Shown here piece by piece: positions 51,072-60,172 of a DNA stretch of 64,000 bases. The stretch is from Pseudomonas sp. LRP2-20 (GTDB lineage Bacteria > Pseudomonadota > Gammaproteobacteria > Pseudomonadales > Pseudomonadaceae): positions 4,656,001-4,720,000 of the forward strand of contig NZ_AP025944.1 of NCBI RefSeq assembly GCF_024349685.1. The letters run 5' to 3'. Position 1 is the first letter of the stretch. Each line of letters opens with the position of its first letter. The position numbers and the translations under genes were made by a program. The notes under the pieces were generated by a model. That model ran no database searches. It had not been told where the DNA came from and saw only the letters and a list, made by a program, of their open reading frames with translations.

Positions 51072-53618
51072 TCATGCCGGGAAGAATCGCTGAGGCAGTT
51101 GCGCCGACTTGAACCGTGCGCGATAGGCAGCAAGGTCGAAGGCAAGCCCGGTGCGCAGATCATGAACCGCGCCAGAAGCAGGCGCGCTGATCTGCCTGAG
51201 CGTGACCTTGATGAAGCGGTAATGCTCACCATAGACCTGCTCCAGGCCTTCGATGCGGAAGTAGTTGCCGGGCATGAACATCGACTCGGCTTCGTCCCAG
51301 TAGATGGAGAATGCGCTGACCGGCGTCGCTTCGCGATAAGCCCCGGCTGGCAGCTCGAACACCACTGAACTGTCATCGAACAACCCCGGCAATCCGCCCG
51401 GAGCCTCGGCGAAAGGCAAGGAGGCGAACTCGGCGACCTTGTAGGGGTTTTCGGTAAATGAAGTGAAATCGGTATTCACTAGCACATCACCGAGCCGCAG
51501 ATGGCCATTGCGATAGAACTCACCGCTGGTACCGCGCGACCGGTGCCCACCGCGATAGAGCGTGACTTCGTTGCTCTTGGGCAGTTGCCCCAAGCTATCG
51601 GCCAGATTGTTTATATAGCTGTCTTCATCGCCGTATCTATAGATACCTGAACGGAAAACGTCGTTTACCCTTGATTCATCACTGGTGTAGTACTCGATCA
51701 GGACGTTGAAGTATTCATTCCCGTAGCGATAGGAGTAGCTGGGGCGGCCATCCACCATGACGCACTCCAGCCCATTGGCATCGCTGGCAGGTGCTTGCCC
51801 GAGCTGGAGCTCGGCCACCGACCAGTGCTTGAGCAACGCCTTCTGCCGTTGCAGGGCACGGCTTGAAAGGCGCTTGCTCTGCTCTGCATTGATGGATGTG
51901 TAGGTATCCCAGAACGAAGACGATGTGCTGCCCATGCCTTCCACGGCCGGTGGCGTACCACCAGCCAGCCGTGGCGATTGCAGCAGCTCCCACTCCCCCC
52001 CTTGATTCAGGCGCACAGGCCGCAACGGCCCGAAAGCAAACGGGTTGTCTGCCGGCACCACCAGCCAGACTTCGAGTTCGTGGCTGTATCGCACCCGGTA
52101 GGTAAAACCGTTTAGGTCGATCCAGCAGCTGCCGTCCGCTCGGACCCTGATGCCTTGCAAGCGCCCGCTAGTCGCCGCCACGGTATCGGGCAGTGCATTG
52201 CTTTCCTGCCCCTGCACAGCCAAGGTCGCGGACTCCACGACCTCCCAGTCCTCCACGACGACGCCTTGCTCATGGGGCGGTGTCGGGTAGGCCAGGGCAG
52301 CCAAGGTCGACTGGAAGCCGATATCGATCATGTTCAAGGTGGCGAAGATGCTTTCGACCATCGCCGAGCGCAGGGCGTCCTGGCGCCCCTGCTCGTCGAC
52401 GGCATGCAACGCTTCATCGACATCCAGCCCAACCTTGCTGATGCTGGCGCCCAGCAGGATCAGCGACATGGGCCAACCCAATGGGGCAAGCCCGCCAAAA
52501 ACGCCGAGAAACGCCGACAGATAACTGCTGCACATCGCCTTGCGCAGCCTGCTGTTGTCCTGCAGCAGCAGGGCATTGCGGCGCATTTCCTCGGCGGCCT
52601 GGCTGGCCACCCAGGCGAAGAGATTGGTGCCCAGCCGGCGCTTGAAAAGAGACAAGGCGATCAACCCAGCCTGATCCGTTCGGCTGTCGGCAATACCTTG
52701 CAGGTGAACGCGAATCAGCTGGTTGATGGCCCTGTCACGCGGGTTGCTGTGGCAGCCCTCGATGAACGCCTCCAGTGTCGCCGCAGACTGCAGTTGCACT
52801 CGCAGCCAACGTGCCATCGCCAGCCCGGAATCGAACCCCATGAGCGCCTCGCTGGCCCAGGGCATGTAGACCAAGGTTCGGCCATCCTCGGCCTGCAAGG
52901 TGAACAGCCCTCCCCTGTCACCCTCGGCGAACACATAACGGTCTACGGCCAGGGCATTGCTCGAGCTATCACGCTGCAGCTTGGCCAGGGTCGGCAGTTC
53001 ATCTTCGCTGAGATCGTCAGCCACCAAGGCGCGCAGACGCTGCCAATCGAGCCTGCTGATGTTGCCGTCGCGCAGTGCTTTCGCCCCTTGCCCCAGCAGG
53101 TTGATCTTGGCAATCACGGCAAAACGGGCACCATTGACGGACCAGAACCGTTCCACCTGGTCACGGTAGAGCACCGCGAAATCCAGCTGCCACAAGTCCT
53201 TCTGCACATCGCTGCCCAGCATCCGGACTTCGTTTCGCTGGTCGTACGCAGCGGCATGCGGCCCCTGGAAATAAAAGCCACCCACCTGATCGAGCTGGTC
53301 GGACGCGTCCTGGAAATACAGGTCGAATCGCTCGATCACCAGTTCGGTCATCACCATCGACTTCTGCGGTGGCCCACTGTGACGCCAACCCGTGAAGCTG
53401 GTGCTGCTGGAGCCTGCCGTGTTGAACTGGTGCCACCAGACGAACCGGGGATCCATCTTTTTGCCGGTGTGCTTGAGCATGATCTGCTGCGCATGTTCGC
53501 TCGCCAGCAGATAAGGATCAGGGTAATCACCCAGCAGCTTGTCTACCAGGCGCACCAACGGGCGCCCAGCGTCCAGCGCCGCAAGGCTGCGTTTCATGCG
53601 TTGATCGATTGTGCTCAT
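51072..53618 (-). CDS. Dermonecrotic-toxin-like protein with C-terminal ADP-ribosyltransferase domain
   Basis: An 848-residue protein without a signal peptide. Residues about 30-330 match the pattern of the Pseudomonas dermonecrotic-toxin N-terminal family (DUF6543): DPRFVWWHQFNTAGSSSTSFTGW in two parts (55-77), then GGLFTL and LVYMPWASEALMGFDSG (about 236-265). A hydrophobic stretch at 364-397 could insert into a membrane. Residues about 640-830 fit an R-S-E mono-ADP-ribosyltransferase: R689 in LYRGG, S720 in TDFTSFTENP, and E776-A-E778 before SMFMPGNYF. A toxin acting on a host or rival protein is inferred. GGAGAG precedes the ATG. No secretion, immunity or chaperone gene is adjacent. Confidence 0.8.
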   Translation of the reverse strand: MSTIDQRMKRSLAALDAGRPLVRLVDKLLGDYPDPYLLASEHAQQIMLKHTGKKMDPRFVWWHQFNTAGSSSTSFTGWRHSGPPQKSMVMTELVIERFDLYFQDASDQLDQVGGFYFQGPHAAAYDQRNEVRMLGSDVQKDLWQLDFAVLYRDQVERFWSVNGARFAVIAKINLLGQGAKALRDGNISRLDWQRLRALVADDLSEDELPTLAKLQRDSSSNALAVDRYVFAEGDRGGLFTLQAEDGRTLVYMPWASEALMGFDSGLAMARWLRVQLQSAATLEAFIEGCHSNPRDRAINQLIRVHLQGIADSRTDQAGLIALSLFKRRLGTNLFAWVASQAAEEMRRNALLLQDNSRLRKAMCSSYLSAFLGVFGGLAPLGWPMSLILLGASISKVGLDVDEALHAVDEQGRQDALRSAMVESIFATLNMIDIGFQSTLAALAYPTPPHEQGVVVEDWEVVESATLAVQGQESNALPDTVAATSGRLQGIRVRADGSCWIDLNGFTYRVRYSHELEVWLVVPADNPFAFGPLRPVRLNQGGEWELLQSPRLAGGTPPAVEGMGSTSSSFWDTYTSINAEQSKRLSSRALQRQKALLKHWSVAELQLGQAPASDANGLECVMVDGRPSYSYRYGNEYFNVLIEYYTSDESRVNDVFRSGIYRYGDEDSYINNLADSLGQLPKSNEVTLYRGGHRSRGTSGEFYRNGHLRLGDVLVNTDFTSFTENPYKVAEFASLPFAEAPGGLPGLFDDSSVVFELPAGAYREATPVSAFSIYWDEAESMFMPGNYFRIEGLEQVYGEHYRFIKVTLRQISAPASGAVHDLRTGLAFDLAAYRARFKSAQLPQRFFPA

Positions 53619-53740
53619 GGTCTCTCCAGGCGGTTGCATTCGGGCAACCAGCCTGGCACCGCCGAGCGAGAGCGCAGAGGTAGATGTATGCTGCCGTCGG
53701 CGCAATCAGCCGCCCAGGACAGCGGGGCGTGGCACGAGGC

Positions 53741-54274
53741 TCAGCGGTTCTGCGCCAGATTCCCCTGCGGGATGACCCGCTTGGCCTGCAGGTAGGCTTT
53801 GGACCAGTAGCTGTTGGACAGGTAATCCAGGCGAACCGTACCGCCTGTGCGGGGCGCATGCACGAAGCGCCCTTCGCCGACGTAGATGCCAGCATGGCTG
53901 ACCTGCGAACCGCCACCCGTGGCGAAGAACACCAGGTCACCCGACTGCAGCGAGTTGATGTCCACGGTGGGCGCGCGCATGACGATCATTTCGCGCGTGG
54001 AGCGCGGCAGGCTGATGCCCGCGGCATCGCGGTACACATAACCGATCAGGCCGCTGCAGTCGAAACCGGAGTCCGGCGTGTTGCCGCCCCAGCGATACGG
54101 TGTGCCGACCAGGCCGATCGCGCGCATCAACACGTCATCGGCGAGCGGCGAGCCTTCGGGCTGGCTGAAGGTAATCTGCGGCTGCACCACAGGGACCGGT
54201 GCCGGGGCACGGCTGGAGCAGGCGGCAAGCAATGCCACCAGGGAAAGGAATGCGAAGCGCGCCATCATCGCCAT
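53741..54274 (-). CDS. NlpC/P60 family lipoprotein endopeptidase (first of two)
   Basis: A 177-residue exported cell-wall peptidase. The lipoprotein signal ends in LLAACSS (Cys19), predicting acylation. The C40 catalytic triad is Cys in GFDCSGLIGYVY, His in VSHAGIYVG and a third His in FVHAPRTGG. Such enzymes cut peptidoglycan cross-links or stem peptides (MepS/Spr type). The next gene upstream (54414-55052) is a close paralogue, so the pair came from duplication. Confidence 0.9.
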   Translation of the reverse strand: MAMMARFAFLSLVALLAACSSRAPAPVPVVQPQITFSQPEGSPLADDVLMRAIGLVGTPYRWGGNTPDSGFDCSGLIGYVYRDAAGISLPRSTREMIVMRAPTVDINSLQSGDLVFFATGGGSQVSHAGIYVGEGRFVHAPRTGGTVRLDYLSNSYWSKAYLQAKRVIPQGNLAQNR

Positions 54275-54413
54275 GGCCAGAACTTCCTGTCTGAGACCGA
54301 ACGGCCGCAGCCGAAAAATAGTTGAGAATTTAGATTAGACGCTTTCTGTAAATGCGCACGGCGGCGAGCTTTTTTCAAGCTACGCCGCCGTGGCAGGGTA
54401 CATCATTTTGATA

Positions 54414-55052
54414 TCAGTTGCGCGCGATATTGGTGGTCGGCGCCATGGCCAAGGCACGCTTGGCTTCGATGAAGGTCTTGCTCCAGTAGCGATCACCGAG
54501 GCTGTCGATGCGCACACCACCGCTGCGGCGGCTGCTGGAGTGGATGAACTGATTGTCACCCAGGTAGATGCCGGCATGGCTGACACGGCCACGGCCATTG
54601 GTGCTGAAGAACAGCAGGTCACCTGGTTTAAGCTTGTTGCGAGCTACCTTGGGTGCATCGACGTTGATCATTTCGCGGGTCGAGCGCGGCAGGTTCATGC
54701 CAGCCTCTTCGCGGAACAGGTAGCCGATGAAACCGCTGCAGTCGAAACCGGAGGCTTCCGAGGTACCACCGAAGCGGTAGCGGGTGCCGATCAGCGACAT
54801 GCCGCGCTCAAGGATGCTGTCTGCCAGCACCGGGAGCTGATAAGGCTTGCTGCTGGAGAAGGCCTCCAGGTCATCTTCAGTGGCCTGTTCTTCTTCGCCG
54901 AAGACCGACGAAGGCGAAGCCTTGGCCTTGTTGACCGATTGCGAGGCAACCGGGGTGTGATCCTGAGGCTGGGAAACCGGGCCTTGAGCCGCGCAGCCAA
55001 TAAGCAGGGTCACGAGTGCGAGTGGCACGAGGGGTGCGAAGCGCTTCAGCAT
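54414..55052 (-). CDS. NlpC/P60 family lipoprotein endopeptidase (second of two)
   Basis: A 212-residue paralogue of the neighbouring protein. The lipobox is LLIGCAAQ. A longer acidic linker (about 25-80) precedes the catalytic domain with Cys in GFDCSGFIGYLF, His in VSHAGIYLG and His in FIHSSSRRSGG. The ATG at 55052 is used; a GTG two codons earlier is possible. It likely cleaves peptidoglycan at the outer membrane side of the wall. The 140 bp between the paralogues hold no clear terminator. Confidence 0.9.
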   Translation of the reverse strand: MLKRFAPLVPLALVTLLIGCAAQGPVSQPQDHTPVASQSVNKAKASPSSVFGEEEQATEDDLEAFSSSKPYQLPVLADSILERGMSLIGTRYRFGGTSEASGFDCSGFIGYLFREEAGMNLPRSTREMINVDAPKVARNKLKPGDLLFFSTNGRGRVSHAGIYLGDNQFIHSSSRRSGGVRIDSLGDRYWSKTFIEAKRALAMAPTTNIARN

Positions 55053-55179
55053 GGGCACGACCGTGTCTGTAATCCTTTAGAAGGATGAAACTATGCCCTC
55101 TATCATGGCCATTTGCAAATTTTATCGAAAAAGATGTGACTTTTTTGTTTTGCCCTTCAAAGCCCAGTGTTTACGGGGC

Positions 55180-55887
55180 TTACCAGCCGAGGGTTTCCTT
55201 CAGGAAAGGGATGGTGAGCTTGCGCTGAGCCTGCAGGGAGGCCTGGTCGAGGCGTTCGAGCAGGTCGAACAGCGCGCTCATGCTGCGCGTGCCGCGGGTC
55301 AGGATGAAATGGCCGACTTCGTCGGTCAGGTGCAAGCCGCGGCGCGAGGCCCGCAATTGCAGGGCACGCAGCTTGTCTTCGTCGGACAGGCCGCGCATCT
55401 GGAAGACCAGGGCCAGGGTCAGGCGTGACTTGAGGTCGGGCAGCTTGATCGGCAATTCGCGGGGCGAGGCCGAGGCAGCCAGCAAGAGGCGGCGGCCGCT
55501 GTCACGCAGGCGGTTGAACAGGTGGAACATCGCCTCTTCCCAGTCTGCCTTGCCGGCGATCACATGCAGGTCGTCGATGCACACCAGTTCGTATTGCGCC
55601 AGGTAATCGAGCAGTTCCACGCCACGATCGAGCAATTGCGCCAGCGGCAGGTACACAGCGGGTTCGCCACGCTGCTGAAAGCGATGGGTGGCCGCCTGCA
55701 GCAGGTGGCTGCGACCGACGCCCTGCTTGCCCCACAGATAGATGAGGCTCTCGGTCCAGCCGGCGTCGGCCTCGCAAAGCCGTTCGACATAGCCCAACGC
55801 CGCGGCATTGGCGCCCGGATAGTAGTTGATGAAGGTGGCGTCATCGCGCAGGCGCACACCCAAGGGCAACTGGATCGGTGGTTTCAT
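55180..55887 (-). CDS. hda: DnaA inactivator Hda
   Basis: A 235-residue AAA+ protein that, with the DNA-loaded sliding clamp, triggers hydrolysis of ATP bound to DnaA and so prevents over-initiation. A clamp-binding motif is near the N-terminus (IQLPLGV, residues 4-10). The Walker A region is LWGKQGVGRSHLLQA, Walker B is YELVCIDDLHV, and sensor segments follow. The ATG at 55887 places the clamp motif at the end, as in the family; a 27-codon extension is not supported. AI-2E/PerM permease next to hda is a usual order in gammaproteobacteria. Confidence 0.94.
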   Translation of the reverse strand: MKPPIQLPLGVRLRDDATFINYYPGANAAALGYVERLCEADAGWTESLIYLWGKQGVGRSHLLQAATHRFQQRGEPAVYLPLAQLLDRGVELLDYLAQYELVCIDDLHVIAGKADWEEAMFHLFNRLRDSGRRLLLAASASPRELPIKLPDLKSRLTLALVFQMRGLSDEDKLRALQLRASRRGLHLTDEVGHFILTRGTRSMSALFDLLERLDQASLQAQRKLTIPFLKETLGW

Positions 55888-56040
55888 GCTCGCGGGCGGT
55901 CGGCGGGACCGCAGGGGGCCTTTGGTGAACAATCTGCAAAGTCTATACCCGCATCGCAGGGCGCACAATCATGCAGGCGGATAGCACAAGTAAAATCAAC
56001 GAGTTGCGCTGTTGCGGGGCTGCCCTGCAGCCCCCAACGC

Positions 56041-57114
56041 TCACAGATCCGGATCGACATCCCCGGCGTACATGTCCGATTCCTTGTACAGGTCATGCAC
56101 ATGGCGCAGCAGGACCATGATCACTGCAGCCACCGGCAACGCCAGCAACACACCCGTGAAGCCGAACAGCTCGCCGCCAGCGAGAATGGCGAAGATCACC
56201 GCCACCGGATGCAAGCCGATACGGTCGCCGACCAGCAGCGGTGTCAGCACCATGCCTTCCAGCGCCTGCCCGACCATGAACACCGCGACGATGCCGAGCA
56301 TCGGGTACAGCTCTCCCCCGAACTGGAACAGCCCCGCCACCAACGCCGCGCCAATACCAATGATGAAACCCATGTACGGCACGATGGCGGCCAGGCCCGC
56401 GAGCATGCCGATCAGCAGGCCCAGCTCAAGCCCGACCAACATCAGGCCGGCGGAATAGATGACGCCCAGTGCGACCATCACCATCAGCTGGCCACGGACA
56501 AATGCCCCCAGCACTTCATGGCATTCGCCAGCCAGCCCTACAACCTGCGGCTCACGCTGGCGCGGCAGCAGGCCACGCAGCTTGGCCATCATCAGGTCCC
56601 AGTCGCGCAGCAGGTAGAAGCCAACCACCGGGATCAGCACCATGTTGGCCAGCCAGGCAATCAGCGCCAGGCTCGAAGCGGTGGCATGGGACAGCAGCAT
56701 GCCGACGATATCGGTGGTCTGCCCCATGTGCGCGCCGATGGCGGCCTTGATCTTGTCGAACTTCCAGAACCCGTCGGCCAGGCCCAGCCGGCCCTGCACC
56801 CAGGGCAGCGCCACATGTTCGAGCCAGTCGAGCATCTGTGGCGCCAGTTCGTACAGGCGCAGCAACTGCTTGGCCAGCAACGGCACCAGCACCAGCAGCA
56901 AGGCCAGCAGCAGCAGGGTGAAAAGGCCGAACACCACGACCACACCCCAGGTACGCGACAGGCCCAGGCGCTCCAGGCGGTCGACCAGCGGGTCGGCCAG
57001 GTAGGCCAGCAAGATGCCGACCAGGAACGGCGTAAGAATATTGTGCAGGCTATAGAGAAGCACGGCGATCAGCAGTGCAGCCCCCCAGCCGATCCAGCGA
57101 CGCATGTCAGTCAT
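56041..57114 (-). CDS. AI-2E/PerM family permease
   Basis: A 357-residue inner-membrane protein with about eight hydrophobic helices: two pairs near the N-terminus, a soluble central segment (about 100-150), then the conserved GLILVGLELGLLIGMLAGLAAIVPYMGFIIGIGAALVAG-type core in the second half, which here begins LMLVGLELGLLIG. Family members are proposed exporters or ion antiporters; AI-2 export is shown for only a few. The function here is unknown. Its start is 12 bp after the DUF2066 gene, so they are probably cotranscribed. Confidence 0.88.
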   Translation of the reverse strand: MTDMRRWIGWGAALLIAVLLYSLHNILTPFLVGILLAYLADPLVDRLERLGLSRTWGVVVVFGLFTLLLLALLLVLVPLLAKQLLRLYELAPQMLDWLEHVALPWVQGRLGLADGFWKFDKIKAAIGAHMGQTTDIVGMLLSHATASSLALIAWLANMVLIPVVGFYLLRDWDLMMAKLRGLLPRQREPQVVGLAGECHEVLGAFVRGQLMVMVALGVIYSAGLMLVGLELGLLIGMLAGLAAIVPYMGFIIGIGAALVAGLFQFGGELYPMLGIVAVFMVGQALEGMVLTPLLVGDRIGLHPVAVIFAILAGGELFGFTGVLLALPVAAVIMVLLRHVHDLYKESDMYAGDVDPDL

Positions 57115-57126
57115 CGTTAGCGCCCC

Positions 57127-58197
57127 TTACCAACGGAATCGCAGGCCGTCGAACGGCTTGGCTGCAACAGGTGCAGGCGCGGCTGGCTGGCCCGGCGCAG
57201 CACCTGCGCCGGGCGCGGGTGTGACCGGGGTAGCCGGCACCTGCTCGACCGGCACCTCCTGCAGCTTGGCCAGGCCCAGTTGGGCACGCAGTTGCTCGCG
57301 ATTGCCGGTGACCGCATAGGTCAACGTGCCGCCATCGGCCAGCTGCAGGCGTGGGCCATAGGGTTCCAGCACCCGGCTCAGCTCGGCATAGCGCTGCAGG
57401 TTCATGCCTTGCACCTGCAACTGCAACTGGCTGCTGGCACCGGCCTTGATCACGTAGCGCGGCGCCAGGCGGCTGCTGACCGCCAGCATGACAGCGTCCG
57501 CCAGGGCAGCCTGGTCAGCGCCCTCGGCGTTGCCCTGCTCACGCTGGCCGCCCAGCCACAGCTGCCATTTGCCTTGCCATTTGCCATCGGCTTCCTGGGC
57601 GTGCACCGCCAGCATGGCATCGGCGCCATAGCGCTCGGCGGCATCGCGCAACGGTGCCGGATCGTTGCCTTCGAGTTGCTTGGCGTTGGCCAGCAGTTGC
57701 TCCTGCAGATCGGCCAGTGGCAAGCGCAGCGGCAAGCCCCGGTGCTGGGCAGCACGGCGCAGCGGCTGGGCGCTGGCCTGGCCGTCACCGACCAGGTTGC
57801 TGCCTTCGGCGCTGTCGTTGAGCCACCAGCCGAGGATGGATGGCCGGTTGCTGCCCCACAACGCCAGGCCAGCCTTGCGCAAGGTACGATCGGTGCTGCC
57901 GGGGTCGAATTCGACCAGCACCGACTCCGGCGGCCCGGCTTCGGTGCCGACCTGGTTGATGATCTGTTGCGGGTCTTTGCGCAGCTCGGCCAGCGCCGGG
58001 TTCTGCGCCGCCTTGGGGTCGCCGGTCAGGCGCAGCACCAAGGTATCGAGGGCCTTGGCAGTGGCTGCGGTACGGGCTTCGGCGCCCTGCCCTTCGACTG
58101 GTTCGCGCACTTGATAGAGCCCGGAGACGGTTTCGGCCTGCGCAGTGAGGCTGGCCAGTGCAAGGCACCCTGCTGCCAGATAATTGAGAAGTCGCAT
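57127..58197 (-). CDS. DUF2066 family exported protein
   Basis: A 356-residue protein with a signal peptide (about 1-21, ending LTAQAET), so probably periplasmic. It has the DUF2066 pattern SGLYQVREPVEGQG near residues 25-38 and VEFDPGSTDRTLRKAGLALWGSNRP near 98-122 in two parts. The C-terminal tail is rich in Pro and Ala (about 320-345). Function is unknown. It is conserved next to the PerM-like gene and purM. The 255-bp gap to purM holds the divergent promoters and no other gene. Confidence 0.88.
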   Translation of the reverse strand: MRLLNYLAAGCLALASLTAQAETVSGLYQVREPVEGQGAEARTAATAKALDTLVLRLTGDPKAAQNPALAELRKDPQQIINQVGTEAGPPESVLVEFDPGSTDRTLRKAGLALWGSNRPSILGWWLNDSAEGSNLVGDGQASAQPLRRAAQHRGLPLRLPLADLQEQLLANAKQLEGNDPAPLRDAAERYGADAMLAVHAQEADGKWQGKWQLWLGGQREQGNAEGADQAALADAVMLAVSSRLAPRYVIKAGASSQLQLQVQGMNLQRYAELSRVLEPYGPRLQLADGGTLTYAVTGNREQLRAQLGLAKLQEVPVEQVPATPVTPAPGAGAAPGQPAAPAPVAAKPFDGLRFRW

Positions 58198-58452
58198 GGG
58201 GGATTCCTGTCCAATTGCGCATGAAGCATGTGGTTTGCAGCTTATACAGAAGGCGGCGTATCAACCACCCGCACACCTTTTTCAGCAATTTACCGCCCTG
58301 CCCGTCGGCCTGAGGATGGCCGCTGCACGGCAACCCTGATAAAATCGCGCGCCTTCACAGACCACTGACGTTTCAGGCAGCCGCCGCTTCCAAGCCGGCC
58401 TTGGCCGTCATGGTCGTTTTTACGAATCCCTCCCTCTTAAAGGCCTGGATCA

Positions 58453-59511
58453 ATGAGCAAGCAACCCTCCCTGAGCTACAAGGACGCCGGTGTAGACATC
58501 GACGCCGGCGAAGCACTGGTCGAACGCATCAAGGGCGTGGCAAAACGCACCGCACGCCCTGAAGTCATGGGTGGCCTGGGCGGCTTCGGCGCCCTCTGCG
58601 AGATCCCGGCCGGCTACAAGCAGCCGGTGCTGGTCTCCGGCACCGATGGCGTCGGCACCAAGCTGCGCCTGGCACTGAACCTGAACAAGCACGACAGCAT
58701 CGGCCAGGACCTGGTCGCCATGTGTGTCAACGACCTGGTGGTCTGCGGCGCCGAGCCGCTGTTCTTCCTCGATTACTACGCTACCGGCAAGCTGAACGTC
58801 GACGTCGCCGCGACCGTGGTCACCGGCATCGGCGCTGGCTGTGAACTGGCCGGCTGCTCCCTGGTCGGCGGCGAAACCGCCGAAATGCCAGGCATGTACG
58901 AAGGCGAAGACTACGACCTGGCCGGCTTCTGCGTCGGCGTGGTGGAAAAGGCCGAGATCATCGACGGCTCCAAGGTTGCCACCGGTGACGCGCTGATCGC
59001 CCTGCCGTCCTCCGGCCCGCACTCCAACGGCTACTCGCTGATCCGCAAGATCCTCGAAGTGTCCGGCACCGACATCGAGAACACCCAGCTCGATGGCAAG
59101 CCACTGACCGACCTGCTGATGGCGCCGACCCGCATCTACGTCAAGCCACTGCTGCAACTGATCAAGAACACCGGTGCTGTCAAGGCCATGGCCCACATCA
59201 CCGGTGGCGGCCTGCTGGACAACATCCCGCGCGTACTGCCGAAGAATGCCCAGGCCGTGGTTGACGTGGCCAGCTGGCAGCGCCCGGCGGTGTTCGACTT
59301 CCTGCAGGAAAAAGGCAACGTCGACGAGCACGAAATGCACCGCGTCCTGAACTGCGGCGTCGGCATGGTCATCTGCGTTGCCCAGGATCAGGTCGAAGCC
59401 GCCCTGAACGAACTGCGCGCCGCCGGTGAGCAGCCTTGGGTCATCGGCCACATCGCCGAAGCCGCCGAAGGCGCTGCCCAGGTCCAACTGCAGAACCTCA
59501 AGGCACACTGA
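58453..59511 (+). CDS. purM: Phosphoribosylformylglycinamidine cyclo-ligase PurM
   Basis: A 352-residue cytoplasmic enzyme that forms 5-aminoimidazole ribotide in purine synthesis, with ATP. Family segments include [16 protein letters not shown] (about 6-21), [25 protein letters not shown] (about 63-77) and [21 protein letters not shown] in two parts. It is followed by purN, whose ATG overlaps its TGA by one base, so the two are coupled as in most gammaproteobacteria. Confidence 0.96.
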   Translation: MSKQPSLSYKDAGVDIDAGEALVERIKGVAKRTARPEVMGGLGGFGALCEIPAGYKQPVLVSGTDGVGTKLRLALNLNKHDSIGQDLVAMCVNDLVVCGAEPLFFLDYYATGKLNVDVAATVVTGIGAGCELAGCSLVGGETAEMPGMYEGEDYDLAGFCVGVVEKAEIIDGSKVATGDALIALPSSGPHSNGYSLIRKILEVSGTDIENTQLDGKPLTDLLMAPTRIYVKPLLQLIKNTGAVKAMAHITGGGLLDNIPRVLPKNAQAVVDVASWQRPAVFDFLQEKGNVDEHEMHRVLNCGVGMVICVAQDQVEAALNELRAAGEQPWVIGHIAEAAEGAAQVQLQNLKAH

Positions 59512-60164
59512 TGCCGAGCAAGCCCTGCAATGTAGTGGTACTGCTGTCGGGTTCCGGCAGCAACCTGCAAGCCTTGATCGACAGTTGCCACGCGCAGGAC
59601 AGCCAGGTGCGCATCGCCGCGGTGGTCTCCAACCGCGCCGATGCCTATGGCCTGCAACGGGCCCAGGCGGCCGGTATCGACACCGTGGTGCTCGACCACA
59701 CCCAGTTCGACGGCCGTGAAGCCTTCGATGCCGCGCTGATGGCGCGCATCGACGGTTTCACCCCGGACCTGGTGGTGCTGGCCGGATTCATGCGCATCCT
59801 CAGTGGCGACTTCGTGCGCCACTACCAGGGCCGCCTGCTCAACATCCACCCGTCGCTGCTGCCCCGCTACAAGGGCCTGCATACCCACCGCCGGGCACTG
59901 GAGGCAGGCGACGCCGAGCATGGCTGCAGCGTACACTTCGTCACCGAGGAACTCGATGGCGGGCCTCTGGTCGTACAGGCTGTGGTCCCGGTGCTGGCTG
60001 ATGACACGGTGGAAAGCCTGGCCCAAAGGGTCCACCATCAGGAACACCAGATCTACCCGCTGGCGGTGCACTGGTTTGCCCAAGGTCGCTTGCGCTTGGG
60101 TGAACAGGGTGCGTTACTGGACGAACAACCGCTGCCGGCCAGTGGTCACTTGATTCGACCCTAG
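59511..60164 (+). CDS. purN: Phosphoribosylglycinamide formyltransferase PurN
   Basis: A 217-residue folate-dependent enzyme that formylates glycinamide ribotide. The substrate loop LLSGSGSNLQALID is at about 11-24. The catalytic Asn and His are in LLNIHPSLLPRYKG (about 107-120), and the catalytic Asp is in the GCSVHFVTEELDGG segment. The start at 59511 is fixed by overlap with the purM stop (TGATG); a longer frame inside purM is not used. Confidence 0.96.
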   Translation: MPSKPCNVVVLLSGSGSNLQALIDSCHAQDSQVRIAAVVSNRADAYGLQRAQAAGIDTVVLDHTQFDGREAFDAALMARIDGFTPDLVVLAGFMRILSGDFVRHYQGRLLNIHPSLLPRYKGLHTHRRALEAGDAEHGCSVHFVTEELDGGPLVVQAVVPVLADDTVESLAQRVHHQEHQIYPLAVHWFAQGRLRLGEQGALLDEQPLPASGHLIRP

Positions 60165-60172
60165 GAGAACTT

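Noticed and set aside
51072..53618. Type VI effector-immunity module
   Set aside because: No VgrG, PAAR, Rhs, DUF4123 or immunity gene is nearby, so the delivery system cannot be assigned; only the toxin-like architecture is reported.
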